From Lysobacter capsici (GTDB lineage Bacteria > Pseudomonadota > Gammaproteobacteria > Xanthomonadales > Xanthomonadaceae), in contig NZ_CP094357.1 of NCBI RefSeq assembly GCF_014779555.2, positions 2,790,001-2,854,000 on the forward strand: DNA of 64,000 bases. The letters run 5' to 3'. Under the pieces are notes generated by a model. It did not search any database. It was not told the origin of the DNA and saw only the letters and a program-made list of their open reading frames with translations. Made by a program: the position numbers and the translations under genes. Of this stretch, positions 36,219-45,287 are shown one piece after another (position 1 is the first letter of the stretch; each line of letters begins with the position of its first letter).

Positions 36219-36511
36219 GCGGTCGGTACCACGGCCGACAGTACGAGGCCACGCCGGGCGTGGTGATGGATGGCGTTGACGATGGATTCCCCGAGAATGC
36301 GGCCGTTGCTACGTACGCGCGATGGCAGCGAGCCGCCATCCAGTGCGCGCGGGTCGATCCGGCTGGCGACCCGCGCCTTTGGGCAAGTGTAGCGTTTGCG
36401 GCGGTTTCAGCGTGTACCCGGAGACCTGGTCCTCGACGTCGGCGATGGGCGTGTACTTACCCGCCGATCCGTTTGTTCTCGCAACGCGCGCTGTCATCAC
36501 GCAACGCAGCC

Positions 36512-38149
36512 CTACACGGTCATCGACTTGACCTGATCCTGGTTAGCCTGCGACGGCGCGTTGTTCTGCCTGGGAGCGTCCTGACTCAACTGCTCGGTAG
36601 TCTTGTCGACGGGTTGTTGCGCCGCCTGGGTCTTGTCGGTGTAAACGCGCTGATGAGCCGGATCGTTCACAGCGCCTTGTACCGCGAACAGCCCCGTGCC
36701 GCTGGCGCTCGGGACGACGTGATCGATCTTGCTCATGCCGCTGACCTTGGCCTCGTAGGTCAAGGTGGCTGCGGCACGCTCGCGTTCGGCCTGATCCTTG
36801 AATCCGGCCTCGGGGCCTAGTTTTTCGACGCCCTTGAGCGCCTGTTTGTAAAGATCATGATCGGGATGAGATGGGTCGGACAGCAGCGGGCTGATAGTTG
36901 ACGCGGGTGGTGACGTGCCTTCCTGGCGTGGCTTGGCCGGATCGGCGGCTTTCAACGCATCAAGGGTGCGTGAGCCGGCGACGCCATCGACTTTCAGGTC
37001 GTGATCGCGCTGGAAAGCTTCGAGGGCTTCTTCTGTTTTCTGGCCGAACTTGCCGTCCGCGCGTAGCGGGCGACCATGCGCGTCCGTGTAACCGAGTTCG
37101 TTCAGTCGTTCTTGTAGTTCGCGGACTTCTTGGCCGCGTTCGCCTTGTCGAAGTTCTCCATCCGTCATTGCGCCTGCTGGTCGGTTCGGCTTGCTGTCAG
37201 AATTGGTGTGTTTTCCCGCATCATTGTCTTTGGCTGGGGAATTTCCGATCGTCTCGTCTGCTTGAGTCGGTTGTTCTCCAAGCGCCGCTTGTATGGTTGC
37301 GGCATCGATATCGCCCGTTTCGGGTAGTCCACGTGCTTTCTGGAATGCGAGTACCGCAGGTTGCATGTTGACGCTATATACCCCATCGGGTTCCAGGGGG
37401 CGCCCGTTCGCGCCTTTGAGTCCTTCTGCGATCAATACGCGTTGGACCGCTTCGACGCGCTCACTTGATTCGCCAATACGTAAGACGCCATCATCCACGA
37501 CAGGAAGAGCATCGATGCCGCCTGTTCGGCGTCCGTTGTCGATCGACAAACGACCAGTCGTGATGTCGCTGATGTAGTTCTCGTACTGTTGAAGGTAGCG
37601 AGAATCCATTTCGAGATGTACATGCTTGCCCGCGGTTGCGGGAAGCCCTGTGTTATTTTGCGTGCCTAACGCTTGTCCGAATTCTATGGTGTCGCCTTCC
37701 TCTACCAGGATTGGGTTCATGTGGCGGATTCGGGCGATCACTTCTCCGCCTTTTCTATCGTAGATGTCAACGAGCCCTTGAGCGTCGTTTGTGCGTCCTA
37801 CATATCCACCGATCGGGGCGGGCACGTCAACCGCGCGCACGCCGGGCTGTCCGGCCGCGATTCGAGAGTCTTCAAGTATGAAATCTTTCTTGATGAGAAC
37901 TTGATTCGGCGATAAATCGTGGTCATTACCGGATGTCGCATACTCAATTTCTTCGATTTCGCCGCCAACTACGGCGTGATTTCTGCCGTCTTCGCCATCA
38001 ACCACGACGCCATTAACCAGATGCGCATTGCGATTGGAACCAGGATGATGCGTCACCAGGCTCTCGAAATCGTCTACCCCAATATTTACCGTTTTCCCCT
38101 TTTGAGTGATTCGATAGGGTGCAGGCGCTTGAGTTCCGTTCGTTTCCAT
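36512..38149 (-). CDS. Xanthomonadales T4SS effector (X-Tfe) with XVIPCD and cell-wall domains
   Basis: This 545-aa protein has three regions. Residues about 105-180 look like the second half of an M23/LasA peptidase fold ('GGYVGRT ... ARIRHMNPILVEEGD ... GKHVHLEMD', with H176 and H178); the usual first HxxxD zinc motif is not obvious. Two peptidoglycan-binding domains follow (about 223-291 and 332-402). The C-terminus from 421 is an XVIPCD, the VirD4-recruitment domain of Xanthomonas-type killing T4SS effectors: 'LLSDPSHPDHDLYKQALKGVE', 'AAATLTYEAKVSGMSKIDHVV', 'GLFAVQGAVNDPAHQRVYTDK', then a Gln-rich tail. It would be delivered to a rival's periplasm. An immunity lipoprotein gene precedes it. 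Codon use is more AT-rich than in the neighbours. Confidence 0.85.
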   Translation of the reverse strand: METNGTQAPAPYRITQKGKTVNIGVDDFESLVTHHPGSNRNAHLVNGVVVDGEDGRNHAVVGGEIEEIEYATSGNDHDLSPNQVLIKKDFILEDSRIAAGQPGVRAVDVPAPIGGYVGRTNDAQGLVDIYDRKGGEVIARIRHMNPILVEEGDTIEFGQALGTQNNTGLPATAGKHVHLEMDSRYLQQYENYISDITTGRLSIDNGRRTGGIDALPVVDDGVLRIGESSERVEAVQRVLIAEGLKGANGRPLEPDGVYSVNMQPAVLAFQKARGLPETGDIDAATIQAALGEQPTQADETIGNSPAKDNDAGKHTNSDSKPNRPAGAMTDGELRQGERGQEVRELQERLNELGYTDAHGRPLRADGKFGQKTEEALEAFQRDHDLKVDGVAGSRTLDALKAADPAKPRQEGTSPPASTISPLLSDPSHPDHDLYKQALKGVEKLGPEAGFKDQAERERAAATLTYEAKVSGMSKIDHVVPSASGTGLFAVQGAVNDPAHQRVYTDKTQAAQQPVDKTTEQLSQDAPRQNNAPSQANQDQVKSMTV

Positions 38150-38175
38150 TGCTATTCCTTTGTCTTGCCTGGCAT

Positions 38176-38613
38176 TTATTTGCAGCGTTCGTAAATTTCC
38201 GGGCTGCTGTTGTCGATCACCGTCAGCGTGTCGACGCCGCTTATGGCGAATATTTGAGTCTGGTCTGACTCTTCACCGTCAGAGTGCATTTTGGACTGGA
38301 TACGCCATGTCTTGGGGCTGTTCGACAGCTGTTCCACGCTTCTCGGGCTGTACCAATGTTCGTAGCCGTTTATGGACGTGGGTGATATATCAATTCTTGT
38401 GTCGCTATCTGGATTTCCAGGTGGTTTGCATGGCTGGCCTTGCACGTCCCATATGCCTCGAAGTTCTTTTGGGATATTTGCATTGACCTGCTTTTCCGCT
38501 GTGTTGGAAGCTTGTTTTTCAGATTTTGATGCATCATTTTTTGCGGTCGATGATCCGCAAGCGGTGGAAACTGCAAGAAGCAGAAATACGAGGATCGGCG
38601 TGAACTTTCTCAT
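38176..38613 (-). CDS. Predicted X-Tfi immunity lipoprotein
   Basis: This 145-aa protein has a lipoprotein signal ('LVFLLLAVSTACGSS', lipidated Cys at about 19), then a charged linker and a small compact domain with two cysteines. Immunity proteins of Xanthomonad T4SS effectors are typically periplasmic lipoproteins encoded next to the effector. This one lies 26 nt before the effector gene on the same strand. Sequence families of X-Tfi are too varied to identify directly, so the role is inferred from context. The region is AT-richer than its surroundings. Confidence 0.7.
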   Translation of the reverse strand: MRKFTPILVFLLLAVSTACGSSTAKNDASKSEKQASNTAEKQVNANIPKELRGIWDVQGQPCKPPGNPDSDTRIDISPTSINGYEHWYSPRSVEQLSNSPKTWRIQSKMHSDGEESDQTQIFAISGVDTLTVIDNSSPEIYERCK

Positions 38614-38668
38614 GTATTTTTTGCCGGTTACTTGAATTGATGGGGCGGAATTTTGTATTGGCCGAAGG

Positions 38669-39145
38669 CTAAATACGTGTTGGGAGACTGCAGCCGGAGT
38701 AATAGATCCAGCACTTCAGGTTCCCACTGTCTTTCTGGCAGCTTGTCATCGCAAGCTTTGTTGCTCGCTCCTCTGTTTCGGCATTGACGACGGATGACAT
38801 GGATGTGCTTGCCGCTACAGCTGCGCATTGATCCCTGTAAGTGCGATCGATTTTGCAATTCGACCCGCCGCGAGTCCTACATTCTATAAGAGCTTCACTT
38901 TCGGCTTTTCGTTTGCTTTGCATGTTGCTGACGATCCCAAACTGACCGCCGCCACTGGCTATGGCGCCCCATTTGCTCTCCCATTTCTGCGCCGGTTTTG
39001 TCGTCGGCATGGGGGCGCAGCCTATAGGGCCTTGAGGTCCAGGAGGCGTGGTCTGATAGTAGCCTTGAGGGCATGCGCCCTCAGATTTCGCTGGCGCCGC
39101 CATCGTCATGAGTGTGACTAGCAGTACGCATGTGGCTATTCGCAT
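38669..39145 (-). CDS. Secreted DUF4189 protein
   Basis: This 158-aa protein has a Sec signal peptide ('RIATCVLLVTLMTMAAPAKS') and the DUF4189 pattern: 'WGAIASGGGQFGIVSNMQSKRKAESEALIECRTRGGSNCKI', later 'DQCAAVAAS' and a cysteine-rich end. The start at ATG 39145 is preferred because GAGG lies 6 nt upstream; a longer version beginning with TTG at 39157 lacks a ribosome site. DUF4189 proteins occur near Xanthomonad T4SS genes, but their function is unclear. It follows virB6 directly. Confidence 0.75.
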   Translation of the reverse strand: MRIATCVLLVTLMTMAAPAKSEGACPQGYYQTTPPGPQGPIGCAPMPTTKPAQKWESKWGAIASGGGQFGIVSNMQSKRKAESEALIECRTRGGSNCKIDRTYRDQCAAVAASTSMSSVVNAETEERATKLAMTSCQKDSGNLKCWIYYSGCSLPTRI

Positions 39146-39153
39146 AACGGACC

Positions 39154-40260
39154 TCAATCTTTATCTCGTGGAGTGTTTTTGACTTTGTCCTGTTGAGGCA
39201 AATTTTCACCATTCTTGCCGCCCATATATCCAGTTTCTGGTCGAGAAACGCCGCCTGTTTTTGTCTCGTTTTCGATTTTTTGTGTGGGTGGCGCCGCCAC
39301 CTCAGCATTCCTGTCCTTCCCGGGATCCTTCCCAGCAAACGCCGAATACGACATGAAGTTCCCCAGCGTCCCCTGGAAATAGGCCGCAGCCAGCGGCGGG
39401 GCGGTCACGATCAGCACCGTCATCAGCAGGCCGATGCCGCCCTGGAACATCGCCTGCGTGGTCATTCCCTCGGCGGCGCTGCCCAGGATGCCGTTCAAGG
39501 CCTTGTTGACCCACAGCAACACCGCGATCTTCGCCATCAGTTCCATCACCCAGCCGGTCACCACGCTCAGCAGCGACATCGAGAACAGCGTGCCGATGGT
39601 GTAGAGCAGCCATCGTCGGAACAGGTCCTTGGTTTGTTCGAAGACCAAGCACAGGATGAACAGCGGCGCCAGGCCGATCGACAGGGCGATGGAGAACTTG
39701 AACAGCAGCTGCATCGCGCCGGCGGCCATCGGCGGGCTGGCGGTGCCGATGCCGGCGAACAGCAGGGCCTGCTCTTTCTTGCGCTGCAGGGCGGGGTCCT
39801 TGTCGGGCACCTGCACCGCGTCGATCGCGCTCAGCGCGACCTGCATGAAGGCGAGGTTCTTGTCGATCGCGTCGCTGCTGCTCTGCGCGCTGCCGACGAA
39901 CAGCGAGTGGATTTCGCGGTCCAGGTCTACGGTGACGAAGCGGTGCAGGTTGGTGCCGCCCCAGGCCATGCTGGTGGCGACCGACAGGATGACCGCGATC
40001 CGGGTCATGCTGACCACCAGGCCCATCATCGAATCGCGCGACTGGCCGGTGGCCATGCGGTAGCCGGCGATCATCACCCACAGCGTCACCAGGGTCAGCG
40101 AGATCGCGCCGACCCACTGCATCATCCGCGCCATCAGGCGCAGGCCGAACTGGTCGATCTTGTGATCGAAGTACTCGCTGATCAGTTTGAAGAAGGCGAA
40201 GTCGCCCACGCCCTGCGCATGCGGGTTGAGCCAGTCGTGCAGGCAAAGCAGTGCATCCAT
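39154..40260 (-). CDS. virB6: VirB6 inner-membrane channel component of T4SS
   Basis: This 368-aa polytopic membrane protein has about six hydrophobic helices ('AISLTLVTLWVMIAGYRMATG', 'MTRIAVILSVATSMAWGG', 'FSIALSIGLAPLFILCLVFEQTKDLFRRWLLYTIGTLFSMSLLSVVTGWV', 'GGIGLLMTVLIVTAPPLAAAYFQGTLG') in the VirB6/TrbL order. The C-terminal tail (about 315-368) is polar, rich in Lys and Gly, and encoded by distinctly AT-richer DNA than the body. It pairs with virB5 upstream. No other T4SS structural genes are present in the window. Confidence 0.85.
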   Translation of the reverse strand: MDALLCLHDWLNPHAQGVGDFAFFKLISEYFDHKIDQFGLRLMARMMQWVGAISLTLVTLWVMIAGYRMATGQSRDSMMGLVVSMTRIAVILSVATSMAWGGTNLHRFVTVDLDREIHSLFVGSAQSSSDAIDKNLAFMQVALSAIDAVQVPDKDPALQRKKEQALLFAGIGTASPPMAAGAMQLLFKFSIALSIGLAPLFILCLVFEQTKDLFRRWLLYTIGTLFSMSLLSVVTGWVMELMAKIAVLLWVNKALNGILGSAAEGMTTQAMFQGGIGLLMTVLIVTAPPLAAAYFQGTLGNFMSYSAFAGKDPGKDRNAEVAAPPTQKIENETKTGGVSRPETGYMGGKNGENLPQQDKVKNTPRDKD

Positions 40261-40300
40261 GAGCCGTTCCTTCGAGCTTGGAAGTTGGCGATCGCCGGGA

Positions 40301-41098
40301 TCAGAACGAGAAGGCGCTCTTGATCGAGTCGGTGCCGATCACCCGGCCGATGCCGCTGCCGTCCTTGCGGCCTTCCAGTGCGCGACGGGCAAGGCGGGAC
40401 TGATCGTTCTGCAGCGCCAGGATGTAGTCGTCGTAGGCGCGCATGCGGGCCTGCCAGTAATCCAGGTCCATCTGGGTGCGGATCATGAAGCGCTGGGCTT
40501 CGTTGTCGTTGGCGGCCAGCGCGCCCTGGCTTTCGCCGACGCTGTCGCGTTGGGTATTGATGTCGCCGAACTCGTTGTTGCGCCGGATCAGCAGCTTGAG
40601 CATGCGCACCGAGTCGTTGTACTTGGCGTTCTCGGCAAGCACGGCGCGCTGGCACAGGGCCAGTTGCTGCTTGACGATGTCGCCGTCCATCTGCGGGCTG
40701 AACTGGCCGCGCAAGCCGTCCAACCCGCCGCCGGAACCCGGGCAACGGTCTTCCATGCCGTAGTTGCCGGGGCGCTCGGGGAAGTCGTCGACCATCTGCG
40801 AGTTGCTGATCTGCAGCTTCTGCAGCTTGACCAGTTGCTGCTTGTAGTGGTTCGCCGTCGCGGTCCAGCGTTCGGCCTGCTTGCCGAACTCGATCACGTT
40901 CTTGGCGATGTTCTGGATGTGCGCGACCAGGGCCGGTGGGTCGTTGACGACCATTTGCGCGCGCGTTGGCGTGGCGGCGAACAGGCCGGCCAGGGCGAGG
41001 GCGATGGGCGCGGTGGCGCGGGCGCGAGGCCGGGCCGGCGAGGCGGCGGCGTGCGACGAACGGGCGTGCGAAGCGGCGCGCGGCGGCTGAGCGTTCAT
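40301..41098 (-). CDS. virB5: VirB5-type T4SS pilus-tip component
   Basis: This 265-aa protein has an N-terminal signal region ('TAPIALALAGLFAATPTRAQ') after an Arg/Ala-rich lead, and the VirB5/TrbJ-like helical pattern 'LVAHIQNIAKNVIEFGKQAERWTATANHYKQQLVKLQKL'. Further long helices follow ('QGALAANDNEAQRFMIRTQMDLDYWQARMRAYDDYILALQND'). The start is set at ATG 41098 because a GGGGGA site precedes it; a longer reading frame upstream extends into the intergenic space. It is 40 nt from virB6 in the order 5-6. Confidence 0.8.
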   Translation of the reverse strand: MNAQPPRAASHARSSHAAASPARPRARATAPIALALAGLFAATPTRAQMVVNDPPALVAHIQNIAKNVIEFGKQAERWTATANHYKQQLVKLQKLQISNSQMVDDFPERPGNYGMEDRCPGSGGGLDGLRGQFSPQMDGDIVKQQLALCQRAVLAENAKYNDSVRMLKLLIRRNNEFGDINTQRDSVGESQGALAANDNEAQRFMIRTQMDLDYWQARMRAYDDYILALQNDQSRLARRALEGRKDGSGIGRVIGTDSIKSAFSF

Positions 41099-41537
41099 GC
41101 GGTGGTCCCCCTGGTAATAAATCCACGCTCCGGTGGATTCGTGCTTGCTTGACGCGGCGTCCTGCGTTTCACAATAGAAACCAGATGGGGGGCGCGAAAT
41201 CAATCCTGGGGCCGGTTTTTTCGTCTATTTTCAGCTTGTTGTAGACATCTGCCTGAAGCTGGATTGATTTTGTGTGGAATTGATATGCTCGCCGCGTGCA
41301 ACTACCGGATCAGGGCCGGCTGACTGCGCGATGAAGTCGTCCGTGGAGCGCCGTGTATCGCAACTTCAGGTAGCGGTTCCCGGCGGCGCGGCTTCACCGT
41401 GTCTTGCCGGCCCTTGTCCGATGGTGAAAATGGATGAGGCGGTTGCAGGCTGGGCGGATGGGCGGACGCGAGGTTCCGTTCGGCCGCCGCGGCGCGGATC
41501 GGATTGATGCTCGACTTCACAGGGAAGGCTGGCCGGC
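41099..41537. other. Divergent intergenic region between virB5 and a NarL-type regulator
   Basis: About 440 bp without a gene separate virB5 (leftward) from the response regulator (rightward). Both must be transcribed outward from here, so it should hold two promoters. AT-rich stretches at 41160-41290 would fit, but no clear consensus promoter or operator was found. Confidence 0.5.
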
Positions 41538-42152
41538 ATGATTCATGTGTTCATGGTCGATGATCATTCGCTCGCGCGCATGGCGCTGCGCCTGATGATC
41601 GAGGGCGATGGCGACGTCAAGGTGATCGGCGAGGCGAGCGACGTCGACATGGCGTTGCGGATGATTCCGTTCTCGGCGCCGGACGTGGTGGTCAGCGATT
41701 TCGATCTGGGCACGAGCGATGGATTGACGGTCACGCGCAAGTTGCTGGATTTCGATCCGACCTTCCGCGTCCTGGTGGTGTCGATGCGCGAGCGCGGGCC
41801 GGTGTCGCGGATGCTGCTGGCGGCCGGCGCGCTGGGCTTCGTGTCGAAGTCGTCGCCGCCGGGCCGGGTACTGGAGGCGGTGCGCGAGGTGGCGCGGGGA
41901 CGGCGTTACCTGGACGAAGCGCTGCCGGGGTCTACGAGCCTGGTGGCGCGCTCGCCGTTCGATCGCCTGAGCGCGCGCGAGCTGATGGTGATCCATATGC
42001 GCCTGCAGGGCAGCGATGTCCGCGGCATCGCCAAGGTCCTGAAAATGCCCCAGTCGACGGTGCGCGCGATGCGGGCGACGGCGATGGAGAAGCTCGGCGC
42101 GCGCAGCCACATCGGGCTGACGCGGCTGGCGCGGGAGCATGGGTTCGTCTGA
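41538..42152 (+). CDS. Orphan NarL/FixJ-type response regulator
   Basis: This 204-aa protein has a receiver domain with acidic pair D8-D9 and phospho-acceptor D54 ('VVVSDFDLG'), the switch Lys in 'FVSKSSPPG', and a LuxR-type helix-turn-helix ('FDRLSARELMVIHMRLQGSDVRGIAKVLKMPQSTVRAMRATAMEKLGARSHIGLTRLAREHG'). The architecture matches GacA/UvrY and NarL relatives. No kinase is adjacent on the same strand; the RegAB pair that follows is on the other strand. Partner and targets are unknown. Confidence 0.88.
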   Translation: MIHVFMVDDHSLARMALRLMIEGDGDVKVIGEASDVDMALRMIPFSAPDVVVSDFDLGTSDGLTVTRKLLDFDPTFRVLVVSMRERGPVSRMLLAAGALGFVSKSSPPGRVLEAVREVARGRRYLDEALPGSTSLVARSPFDRLSARELMVIHMRLQGSDVRGIAKVLKMPQSTVRAMRATAMEKLGARSHIGLTRLAREHGFV

Positions 42153-42276
42153 GGTCCGGGCCGGCGCGCTCGGTCCTTGAGATGCGATGCGTCGGTCGGC
42201 CGTTTGAAAGAAGCCTCGCCGCGGCCAGGCGCGGTGCGATCCCGACCGATGAGTGCGCAGCGAATCCGTCGCGCGC

Positions 42277-42864
42277 CTACTTGACCCGATGCTTGCCGAG
42301 CTTGCGCGCCAGGGTGCGCCGATGCATGCCGAGCCGGCGCGCGGTCTCGGAGATGTTGAAGTCGGTCGCGGCCAGCATCTCGTGGATGCGTTCCCATTCC
42401 AGGGTCTTGATCGAGGTCTGGCGCTCGGTCAGTTCGACCGTGGCGTCGCCGGCGGCGCGGCCGAACGCGGCTTCGATGTCGTCGGTGTTGGACGGCTTGG
42501 CCAGGTAGTGGCAAGCGCCGAGCTTGATCGCTTCGACCGCGGTGGCGATGCTGGCGTAACCGGTCAGCACCACGATCAGCATGTCCGGGTCGTGCTCGTG
42601 CAGCGCCTGCACGCAGGCCAGGCCGGAATCGCCGCCGGCCAGTTTCAGGTCGACCACCGCATAGCCGGGGCTGTGGGTTTCCAGCAATTTTTCCACGTCG
42701 GCCAGATGGCTCGCGTTGTGCACGATGTAGCCGCGGCGCTCGAACGAACGGGTCAGGGTGCGCGCGAACGCGGCATCGTCCTCGACGATCAGCAGGCGGC
42801 GCGCGTCGTCGCCGTCGAGCGCATCGTCGTCGAGGGGGACTTCGGTGTCGTCGTGCTCACTCAT
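42277..42864 (-). CDS. regA: RegA/PrrA/ActR-type redox response regulator
   Basis: This 195-aa protein has a receiver with phospho-acceptor D72 ('YAVVDLKLAGGDSGL') and the conserved C-terminal Fis-like helix-turn-helix of RegA proteins: 'WERIHEMLAATDFNISETARRLGMHRRTLARKLGKHRVK'. RegA homologues keep this C-terminal DNA-reading helix almost unchanged. The gene overlaps the 3' end of the RegB kinase gene by 8 nt. In other proteobacteria RegBA controls terminal oxidases, carbon and nitrogen metabolism in response to redox state, consistent with the SURF1 and cyo genes following. Confidence 0.9.
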   Translation of the reverse strand: MSEHDDTEVPLDDDALDGDDARRLLIVEDDAAFARTLTRSFERRGYIVHNASHLADVEKLLETHSPGYAVVDLKLAGGDSGLACVQALHEHDPDMLIVVLTGYASIATAVEAIKLGACHYLAKPSNTDDIEAAFGRAAGDATVELTERQTSIKTLEWERIHEMLAATDFNISETARRLGMHRRTLARKLGKHRVK

Positions 42865-44185
42865 GCTCGGCCTCGCTCACGCTCAACGACGACAACGGCA
42901 GGCTCATGGTCACTACCGCGCCGCTGGGTTCGCGATTGCGCGCGGCGATGCTGCCGCCGAGCTGGCGGACCACGTTGAGCGACAGGAACAGGCCCAGGCC
43001 GCCGCCGGGGCGTCCCTTGCTGGATTGGTACGGTTTGCCGAAGTGCGACAGCATCGCCGGGGCGAAACCCGGGCCGGCGTCGCTGACCCGCAGCACCAGC
43101 TTGTCCTCGTCGCGCCAGGCTTCCAGCCCGACCCAGCCGGGCGAGGCTTCCAGCGCGTTGTCGAGCACGTTGCAGATCATCTGCTTGAGGCCGGAGTCGG
43201 AAATGATGACCGCATCCTCGCCGAAGCTGTTCTCGTAGTCGAATCCGCGCACCGGACGGGTGCTGCGCCATTCGCCGACCAAGTCGTCCAGAAATGCCGC
43301 CACGGTGGTCTCCTCGGGCGCCTCGCCGCGGGTTTCGCCGGCCGACAGCAGGATGCCGGTGACGATGCTCTTGCAGCGGTGCAGCTGGGTCTGCATTTCG
43401 TCGAGTTCCTGCAGCAGCTCGGGCTGCTGGGTGAACGGCGGCATGTGGCGCCAGTCGCCGAGGATCACCGACAAGGTCGCCAGCGGCGTGCCGAGTTCAT
43501 GCGCGGCGCCCGACGCCAGCAGGCCCATGCGCACGATGTGTTCTTCCTCGGCGGCGCGCTGGCGCAGGTCGGCCAGGCGCGCGTCGCGCGCGCGCAGGAT
43601 CCGGCCGATGCGGGTGATGAACACCACCAGCAAGGTCGCGTTGAGCACGAAGCACAACAGCATGCCCTGCACATAGGGATCGGCGAGGCCGCGGGTCGGG
43701 TCGGCCGGGATCACCACCGGGCCGGCGAACGTGGTCAGGGCGATGAAGCAGGCGCTGGTCACGAACACCACCGCCCAGCTTGCCCACGAGCGCAGCAGCA
43801 CCGCCGCCAGCACCACCTGCAGCAGGTACAGGAACACGAACGGATTGGCCGCGCCGCCGCTGAGGTACAACTGCGCGGTTAGGGTCAGCACATCGACCAG
43901 CAGGGCGAGGAACAGCGCGCCGTTGGTGACTTCCTCGCGATGCCGCCAGCGCAGCATGCTGACCAGGTTGAACGCGGCCAGGCAGGCCAGCACGATCGCC
44001 ATCGGCATCAGCGGCAGGCGGATGCCGAAACCGAAATGCACGAACACGATGGTCGCGACCTGGCCGATCACCGCGATCCAGCGCAGCTGGATCAACTGGT
44101 GCATGTTCTTGACCCCGGTGCCGTCCTGCGAGGCGGTCAGCGGGGCCATGCCAGGAGCGGGGCCGGTGATGGGGCTGTCCTGCAT
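42857..44185 (-). CDS. regB: RegB/PrrB-type redox-sensing histidine kinase
   Basis: This 442-aa membrane kinase has about six N-terminal transmembrane helices carrying the ubiquinone-sensing motif GGAANPF (110-116, form GGxxNPF), an H-box 'ASGAAHELGTPL' with H229, a Cys at 271 in 'HRCKSIVTG', and N/G boxes ('NVLDNALEASP', 'VSDAGPGF', 'GRPGGGLGLFLSLNVVRQLGG'). C271 lies about 42 residues after the phospho-His, matching the redox-active Cys of Rhodobacter RegB. An in-frame Met at 28 is an alternative start. It pairs with the downstream RegA. Confidence 0.9.
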   Translation of the reverse strand: MQDSPITGPAPGMAPLTASQDGTGVKNMHQLIQLRWIAVIGQVATIVFVHFGFGIRLPLMPMAIVLACLAAFNLVSMLRWRHREEVTNGALFLALLVDVLTLTAQLYLSGGAANPFVFLYLLQVVLAAVLLRSWASWAVVFVTSACFIALTTFAGPVVIPADPTRGLADPYVQGMLLCFVLNATLLVVFITRIGRILRARDARLADLRQRAAEEEHIVRMGLLASGAAHELGTPLATLSVILGDWRHMPPFTQQPELLQELDEMQTQLHRCKSIVTGILLSAGETRGEAPEETTVAAFLDDLVGEWRSTRPVRGFDYENSFGEDAVIISDSGLKQMICNVLDNALEASPGWVGLEAWRDEDKLVLRVSDAGPGFAPAMLSHFGKPYQSSKGRPGGGLGLFLSLNVVRQLGGSIAARNREPSGAVVTMSLPLSSLSVSEAEHE

Positions 44186-44303
44186 GGTGTGTGGGCCGGT
44201 AGCGGAAGCGGGGTGGCGCGGGGCGAGGTAATTCGGAGCGCTGCGGGCGACGACGATAACGGCGATCGGATCGATTGGTTACGGCATCGGTTCCAGTTCG
44301 ACT

Positions 44304-45068
44304 CTAGGCGCCGTGGCTGCGTCGCCGGCGGCGCTCTTCCAGGTACACGCGCCAGGCGGCGAACACGACCATCAGCGCCAGCGCGAACCAGGTCAATGCG
44401 TAGGACAGGTGGCTGTTGGGAAACTTTATCACCGTCAGCCCGCCGACCGGCCAAGTCGGCTCGACCTTGGGATCGCTCGGCAGCGGCGCGGCGCGATCGG
44501 CGTCGATGAAGTAGGGCGCGACCTGTTTGAGGCCGAGCCTGGCCGCGATCGCCTGCACGTCGCGCGAGTACCAGCGGTTCTGCGCCGGCGCGTTCTTGCG
44601 CAGGAAACCGCCGCCGGGCTCGCTCAGGCGCAGCAGGCCGGTGACGTGGGTGTCGCTGGGCGCTGCGTCGGCTTCGGCGGCCTTGCGCTTGTTCGGCACG
44701 AAGCCGCGGTTGATCAGGACGATGTCGCCGCCGGTGGTCTGGAACGGCTGCAGCAGCCAGAAACCCGGGCCGAGTTCGGCGACCGCCTGCACGCGCGTGG
44801 CCGCGACCGGCAGGTACTGGCCTTCGAGCTGGACATGCTTGTACTCGTCGCGATCGGCGCTGACGGTGGGCCAGTCGGCCGGGCCGGGCGCGGCGCCGGG
44901 CGGGGCGTGTACGCGCGCGTCGACGCGCTGGATCAGGTCGAGTTTCCAGGCGCGGCGCTGGATTTGCCACACGCCCAGTGCGATCAGGCCCGCGAAGGCG
45001 GCGAGGAACAGCAACGACACGGCCGCCAGGGCGAAGCGGCTGCGCGGGCGCTTGGTGGTCGCGGTCAT
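44304..45068 (-). CDS. SURF1-family oxidase assembly protein
   Basis: This 254-aa protein has two terminal transmembrane helices ('FALAAVSLLFLAAFAGLIALGVWQIQRRAWKLDLI' and 'LSYALTWFALALMVVFAAWRVYLEE') around a periplasmic domain. SURF1 signatures are present: 'GVWQIQRRAWKLDLI', 'VLINRGFVP', 'NRWYSRD', 'PTWPVGGLTVIKFPNSHLSYALTWFALALM'. SURF1 helps insert heme into haem-copper oxidases. It lies downstream of cyoD on the same strand across a REP element, so it is probably expressed with the oxidase. A cyoE-type heme O synthase is not present in the window. Confidence 0.9.
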   Translation of the reverse strand: MTATTKRPRSRFALAAVSLLFLAAFAGLIALGVWQIQRRAWKLDLIQRVDARVHAPPGAAPGPADWPTVSADRDEYKHVQLEGQYLPVAATRVQAVAELGPGFWLLQPFQTTGGDIVLINRGFVPNKRKAAEADAAPSDTHVTGLLRLSEPGGGFLRKNAPAQNRWYSRDVQAIAARLGLKQVAPYFIDADRAAPLPSDPKVEPTWPVGGLTVIKFPNSHLSYALTWFALALMVVFAAWRVYLEERRRRRSHGA

Positions 45069-45192
45069 GCTCGGGACCTCTTCATGAATCGCCGGTGGGG
45101 CGTTCGGTGCTGCTCGACTTCAGAGTGGGGCCGATTTACTCGTCATCGCGTGAAGGCAGGTGCGCGGACTTCGCAGTCATGCCGCTTTTGCC

Positions 45193-45277
45193 CGTCATTC
45201 CCGCGAACGCGGGAATCCAGTGACTTTGACGGCACTCGCACGAAAGTCGCTGGATTCCCGCCTTCGCGGGAATGACG
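45193..45277. repeat. REP/BIME-type inverted repeat
   Basis: Two inverted hairpin units begin CGTCATTCCCGCGAACGCGGGAAT and end in the mirrored ATTCCCGCCTTCGCGGGAATGACG (shown here as boundary motifs only). The spacer contains CAGTGACTTT and its near-complement AAAGTCGCTG. The same element recurs at 49851-49963 and, in shorter form, at 51638-51665 and 51727-51812. Confidence 0.8.
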
Positions 45278-45287
45278 AGCAAAATTT

